7,648 nt of DNA from Candidatus Omnitrophota bacterium (GTDB taxonomy: Bacteria > Omnitrophota > Gorgyraeia > B26-G9). Where the stretch lies: assembly GCA_018399295.1 (NCBI GenBank), contig JAGYOO010000059.1, positions 1 through 7,648 on the forward strand, given 5' to 3'. Shown piece after piece: positions 6,001 to 7,648 of the stretch. The notes below the pieces were generated by a model. The model was not told where the DNA came from. It ran no database searches and saw only the letters and a program-made list of their open reading frames with translations. Made by a program: the position numbers and the translations under genes. Within the stretch, counting starts at the first letter, position 1, and each line of letters begins with the position of its first letter.

Positions 6001-7648
6001 GGATGTGGAGCTCCGGGTCAGGTCTGACGGTGAACTGGTTATCCACGGAACAGTGTTCGGAATGCTGGACAGGATCCACGATACTAAAGCTTCGGGAGGA
6101 GGAGGAGCGGTTGATTTTGTTGAGCGAGACGTTACTTTGTGGAATGAGACTGACCTTGGGGATGGAAAAATCCGCCAGACATGGACGGATCAGCTCTATT
6201 TCCATGAAGGCGCTTTCATGCCTGACAGCGCGGGAGCAAATGTTACAGTCACCTCTACGGCCGCGAATGGCAATGTCCATGTTGCCGGCTATGTTTTCGG
6301 CGATAACAATGCTGAAAGCTACACTATTCATGTGCGTGAGGAAGGTCTTACCTTTAGCAATGTTAAAAACATGGTCGCTAAAAACGAGAAGACTTACGAG
6401 ACCAGCGGAGGCGATCTGTTAGTGCGGGACTATTATGAAGTAACGGATCAGGGGTTGACCCGGATTGACCATCACTGGACCATTGACGGTAGCCTCCCGC
6501 AACAAGGACAGCAGTTTACACTTAAGGACAACGGACGCGAGTACACGGTAATGGATTACGACCAGGACGGGGCGCTTGAGCCGCTTTCTCCGGAGACGTT
6601 CGATTCGACCGATTCTGGCCAGTGGGGCGGGTTCAAGGACCTGTTTCAGGATAAACGGGTGCTGATGGAAGGAGATTCCGAGGCGGGCAAGCTCTGCGCG
6701 GTGGATATGACTGAGATCGAGCAGGCCGGAGGGACTGTAACGGTATACTTTGATGTAAAAGAGAACATCTTCGGAGCCGAATCATCTTATGAAGTAGTAC
6801 AAAACAGAATAGCTGAGCTGCCTGAGATTTCGCAAGAGGAATACTCCGAAATGATGAGCGAGTTAGATCGCGCATGGGAATCCTCAGGAGGAGACTGGGA
6901 CGCCATCTCTTATCAGGATAATCAGCGTGCTCTAACGGAAACAGTAACTATGGGAGAACAGGTCCTTCAAAAAGGGCTGCCGATGATCAGTGAAAACGGC
7001 GAAAAATTTCTGCTGCTTAACCATAATCGCCTGGCTGATACAGGAGGAGATGTTCTTCTGGCCTCCAAGGGGCAGTTGTTTACGCTGGACCGGCTTAACC
7101 TGGGCGAGGGGGAAGACAAACAGACCCGGATCGCTCCACAGGCGATGGGCGGTGGCGAAAAAGGTTCCGCGCCGGTGGAAAACGAAATCAAATTCTTCGT
7201 GGACCAGGCGACCGGGGACAGAATCATATTGGAGAACCAGTTGATAGATATTCAGGACGGAATCTGGGTCATAACCTCCAATGTCGTGCTCAATAATGTC
7301 GGATCAGCGCAGGGAACCGGCGGCGCGTTGAAGACGGTTTCGGCCTCCGGCCGGCAGGTCGAGATTACGGCCGGGGTCAAAGCCAGGGTAAAAGAAGGGG
7401 AGGTAAGAACCTACTCTTCCGGCGAGGTTATTGATTATAGCCGCACTTATTCACGATTGGCGAAGATGGGGCTGGAAAAAGGCGAGTCCGTGGGCAAGGC
7501 CTGGTGGGCCGCTGTGTCCGGCTCTGTTTATGGAGGCGGGGACGCGCTTAGATCGCGGTTAGGCATGGAGCGGCCTAATCAGGACAGGATCGATTATTAC
7601 AGAGACATGTACACCGATGCCATCAACCAATTCCATGGGACGAATAAG
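2..7648 (+). CDS. Internal fragment of a giant repeat-rich protein with a C39-like cysteine peptidase domain (partial at both ends)
   Basis: I translated this frame line by line and found no TAA, TAG or TGA in 2549 codons. The other two + frames are broken repeatedly. No start codon can be assigned, because the frame is already open at the left edge inside a repeat, and it is still open at the right edge. The order is Ala-rich heptads (residues 7-73), four helical repeats (101-359), an unrecognised region (360-697), helical hairpins (698-753), a C39-like peptidase domain (757-896), a long beta-rich region with diverged tandem modules (about 897-2479) and a helical end (2480-2549). Only six cysteines are present (333, 766, 1199, 1298, 1495, 2232), and I see no transmembrane helix. 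Both features are compatible with export, but the N-terminus is missing. The fragment alone is several times longer than a typical bacterial protein. I do not recognise the whole protein. A role as a surface or secreted giant protein is inference; the coding call itself is very secure. Confidence 0.97.
20..220 (+). repeat. 21-bp tandem repeat encoding Ala-rich heptads
   Basis: Six consecutive 21-bp units (20-40, 41-61, 62-82, 83-103, 104-124, 125-145) each encode a variant of TGAEAAA, with Thr at residues 7, 14, 21, 28, 35, 42 and Glu three residues later. A four-codon partial unit (146-157, DVAA) follows. Three more diverged heptads have Asp in place of Glu (158-178, 179-199, 200-220). The pattern of one acidic residue per seven with Ala/Val elsewhere suggests a long amphipathic Ala-rich helix, as in LEA-like or coiled-coil spacers. 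Function is not determinable. The array probably extends beyond the left edge, since the window opens at an Ala-Asp-Ala just ahead of the first unit. Repeats of this kind are prone to copy-number change and assembly error. Confidence 0.92.
302..1078 (+). repeat. Four diverged Ala/Ser-rich helical repeats of about 55-75 residues
   Basis: Residues 101-159, 160-235, 236-305 and 306-359 share one pattern: a first helix, then an acidic-Gly turn, then a second Ala/Ser-rich helix. Copies 2 and 3 are the clearest. Both have an Ile-Ser-Ser with Gly-Leu a few residues on (I167/I246), a Gln-Glu-Gly or Gln-Glu-Glu-Gly turn, a Gly-Trp-Asp-Pro motif (W198 and W270) and a Thr/Ser-Ala-rich second helix. Copy 1 has AAGVDDP at the turn (P132). 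Copy 4 has NEMGCTE (G332-E335) and is the most degenerate. The region has no charged clusters and no obvious active-site motif, and its helices look amphipathic rather than transmembrane. It may be an alpha-helical solenoid or spacer. I recognise no named family. Boundaries are accurate to about ten residues. Confidence 0.65.
1079..2092 (+). other. Unrecognised mixed alpha/beta region of the giant protein
   Basis: Residues 360-697 belong to no family I recognise. The first part (360-435) is helical, with a Pro/Phe-rich stretch. Residues 436-520 are rich in Tyr, Asn, Asp and Gln, including several Tyr-Tyr pairs, and look polar and possibly extended. Residues 525-575 are again helical. From about 580 the segment alternates short beta-like stretches with Gly/Asn turns, ending near a Gly-Gly-Gly at 665-687. 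Gln and Asn are unusually common throughout. A/T-ending codons are frequent here, in contrast to the segment that follows. It could be an uncharacterised domain or a linker between the helical repeats and the peptidase-like domain. Confidence 0.5.
2093..2260 (+). other. Helical-hairpin segment next to the peptidase-like domain
   Basis: Residues 698-753 contain two similar helix-turn units. One is centred on KQNGFTAQDVL (707-717) and the other on INAGYSAPEIV (735-745). Each has a pattern of small residue-Gly-aromatic-Ser/Thr-Ala-x-acidic/Ile. This pattern is common in short alpha-helical repeat scaffolds, where Gly-Phe/Tyr caps one helix and Ser/Thr-Ala-x-Glu starts the next. The segment leads directly into the C39-like domain and shares its high use of C- and G-ending codons, so the two may have evolved or moved together. 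The repeat identity is reasonable; any role in positioning the peptidase is inference. Confidence 0.55.
2270..2689 (+). other. C39-like (papain-fold) cysteine peptidase domain
   Basis: Residues 757-896 match the layout of C39 peptidases, the family that cleaves after double-glycine leaders in bacteriocin and quorum-peptide exporters. The candidate nucleophile is Cys766 in QNCAINAL. A His follows 88 residues later in GEDHWSLV (His854), preceded by a Pro-Ala-Val-Val strand. Asp872 sits in ILMDNG, 18 residues after the His. The tail SRDEFQLRWDGNVL (880-893) matches the Phe and Trp-x-Gly that end this fold. Family spacing is about 80 residues from Cys to His and about 16 from His to Asp, so the fit is good. 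Deviations: Ala replaces the usual Gly after Cys, Asn replaces the usual Pro after Asp, and the oxyanion-hole Gln is ambiguous (Gln761 is five before Cys; six is usual). It is not fused to an ABC exporter in this window. It may be active or a degenerate binding version. Confidence 0.72.
2690..3448 (+). other. Beta-rich region following the peptidase-like domain
   Basis: Residues 897-1149 alternate short Val/Ile-rich strands with Gly, Asn and Asp turns, as in secreted or surface beta-sandwich proteins. Several stretches begin with Asp-Gly followed by an aromatic, such as DGMTYVEAD (1054-1062), which resembles the start of the better-defined modules downstream (DGERY, DGVEY, DGVNY). It may therefore be an early, strongly diverged copy of the same module. 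No catalytic motif, metal-binding cluster or named family is visible. The segment contains no cysteine. Confidence 0.5.
3449..4012 (+). repeat. Beta module, copy 1 (about 188 residues)
   Basis: Residues about 1150-1337. Landmarks shared with the next copy are RFEVVNP (1226-1232; KFEVVPG in copy 2), DGRLSAG (1257-1263; NGRISAV in copy 2), VRV (1283-1285; VKV), ADGS (1292-1295; GDGS) and a Trp about 14 residues after the Ser (1309; 1507 in copy 2). The offset between copies is 188 residues at the first landmark and 199 at the later ones, so indels have accumulated. It contains Cys1199 and Cys1298. The left boundary is approximate. It is a likely immunoglobulin-like or similar beta-sandwich module, but the fold is inferred only from strand and turn pattern. 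Confidence 0.6.
4013..4639 (+). repeat. Beta module, copy 2 (about 209 residues)
   Basis: Residues 1338-1546, the best-defined unit. It opens with DGERYNVF, matched 209 residues later by DGVEYRVF. It continues with a Ser-Gln-(Leu/Val)-x-Phe-Ile-(Thr/Ala)-Asp strand (1354-1361; 1562-1569 in copy 3) and the strand pair around EFVRKNGEVRPEF and KFEVVPG (1397-1420), aligned with the DFTENG and YRVLVPG strands (1609-1629) of copy 3. Its second half carries NGRISAV and GDGSC (1456-1495), which align with copy 1. Because it matches copy 1 in one half and copy 3 in the other, it fixes the repeat period. Confidence 0.68.
4640..5434 (+). repeat. Beta module, copy 3 (about 265 residues, enlarged)
   Basis: Residues 1547-1811. 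The first 85 residues align well with copy 2 at a constant offset of 209 (DGVEYRVF start; Phe-Ile-Ala-Asp strand; RIDFTENG strand; YRVLVPG strand at 1623-1629). The rest is longer and only loosely similar, so there is probably an insertion of about 55 residues around 1640-1740. The end carries a Ser/Thr/Pro/Gly linker (about 1786-1800, GGSTGSDSTPP) just before the next Asp-Gly-x-x-Tyr start, which supports a domain boundary there. Confidence 0.55.
5435..6778 (+). other. Further beta-rich region, including a probable degenerate module copy and a Gly4 linker
   Basis: Residues 1812-2259 begin with DGVNYMKGF, resembling the module start. They contain two more occurrences of the strand pair seen in the modules: QGRVIVTTDGAQLDF to ARFEVD (1856-1881) and TGKLVFDHSEGLIPG to INVTVTDG (1968-1992). 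Register with the earlier copies is otherwise lost. A Ser-Gly-Gly-Gly-Gly linker (2031-2035, nt 6092-6106) separates this from another beta-rich stretch with several Trp, Asp-Gly and Asp-Gln-Asp-Gly loops (DYDQDGALE at 2185-2193, possibly calcium-binding by resemblance only). No catalytic motif is recognised. Confidence 0.5.
6779..6955 (+). other. Short alpha-helical insertion in the beta-rich region
   Basis: Residues 2260-2318 differ from their surroundings. They are rich in Glu, Met, Ser and Gln, lack the Gly/Asn/Asp turn pattern, and read as two or three amphipathic helices: one over 2263-2272, one over 2277-2292 (EEYSEMMSELDRAW) and one over 2305-2318. A Ser-Ser-Gly-Gly-Asp turn (2294-2298) separates the last two. 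Beta-like sequence resumes afterwards and runs to about residue 2479. The insertion may be a small helical domain or a hinge. I do not recognise it. Confidence 0.45.
7438..7648 (+). other. Helical segment running off the right edge
   Basis: Residues 2480-2549 are no longer beta-rich. They contain a basic helix (SRLAKMGLEKGESVGKAWWAA, with positions 2483-2503 as its limits), a small-residue stretch with Gly-Gly-Gly (2511-2513), and a Tyr/Asp/Arg-rich helix near 2530-2544. This may start a new domain whose body lies beyond the window. The frame remains open at the last base, so no stop codon or terminator is assigned. Confidence 0.45.

Noticed and set aside
6551..6580. DYDQDGALE (residues 2185-2193) as a calcium-binding loop or dockerin
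   Set aside because: A single Asp-x-Asp-x-Asp-Gly-like loop without the paired second loop or flanking helices is not enough to call a dockerin or EF-hand.
1..7648. CRISPR array, insertion sequence, tRNA, rRNA, promoter or terminator
   Set aside because: No palindromic direct repeats with spacers, no transposase-like sequence, no cloverleaf and no intergenic gap were seen; the whole window is one coding frame.

Overview
All residue numbers are local: codon 1 is at nt 2 and residue r starts at nt 3r-1. The window lies inside one enormous protein-coding gene. The + strand frame starting at nt 2 reads without a single stop codon to the last base (2..7648, 2549 codons). Neither the true start nor the true stop is in the window. 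I see no intergenic sequence, RNA gene, promoter, terminator, mobile element or CRISPR array. The shorter reading frames on either strand are shadows of this frame.

Layout from N- to C-terminal side: (1) an Ala/Gly/Thr/Glu heptad repeat encoded by 21-bp tandem units (nt 20-220); (2) four degenerate Ala-rich helical repeats of about 55-75 residues, two carrying a Gly-Trp-Asp-Pro turn (nt 302-1078); (3) an unrecognised mixed region (nt 1079-2092); (4) a short helical-hairpin segment (nt 2093-2260); (5) a papain-fold domain resembling C39 bacteriocin-processing peptidases, with candidate residues Cys766, His854 and Asp872 (nt 2270-2689); (6) a long beta-rich, Gly/Asn/Asp/Val-rich region (nt 2690 to about 7437) containing two to four diverged copies of a roughly 190-265-residue module, a short alpha-helical insertion (nt 6779-6955) and a Gly4 linker; (7) a helical segment running off the 3' edge (nt 7438-7648).

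The low cysteine content (6 Cys in 2549 residues), the beta-module architecture and the repeats suggest an exported or cell-surface giant protein. No signal peptide, anchor or transmembrane segment falls in the window, so localisation is inference. The C39-like domain is the only part with a recognisable enzymatic fold. It could process the giant chain itself, cleave another exported protein, or be a degenerate binding domain.

Base composition is near 50% GC, with an abrupt rise in GC at third codon positions over the helical-hairpin/C39 segment. Very long ORFs with embedded C39-like domains and repetitive beta regions would fit Omnitrophota or a related uncultured PVC-type bacterium. That taxonomic suggestion rests on architecture alone and is weak.
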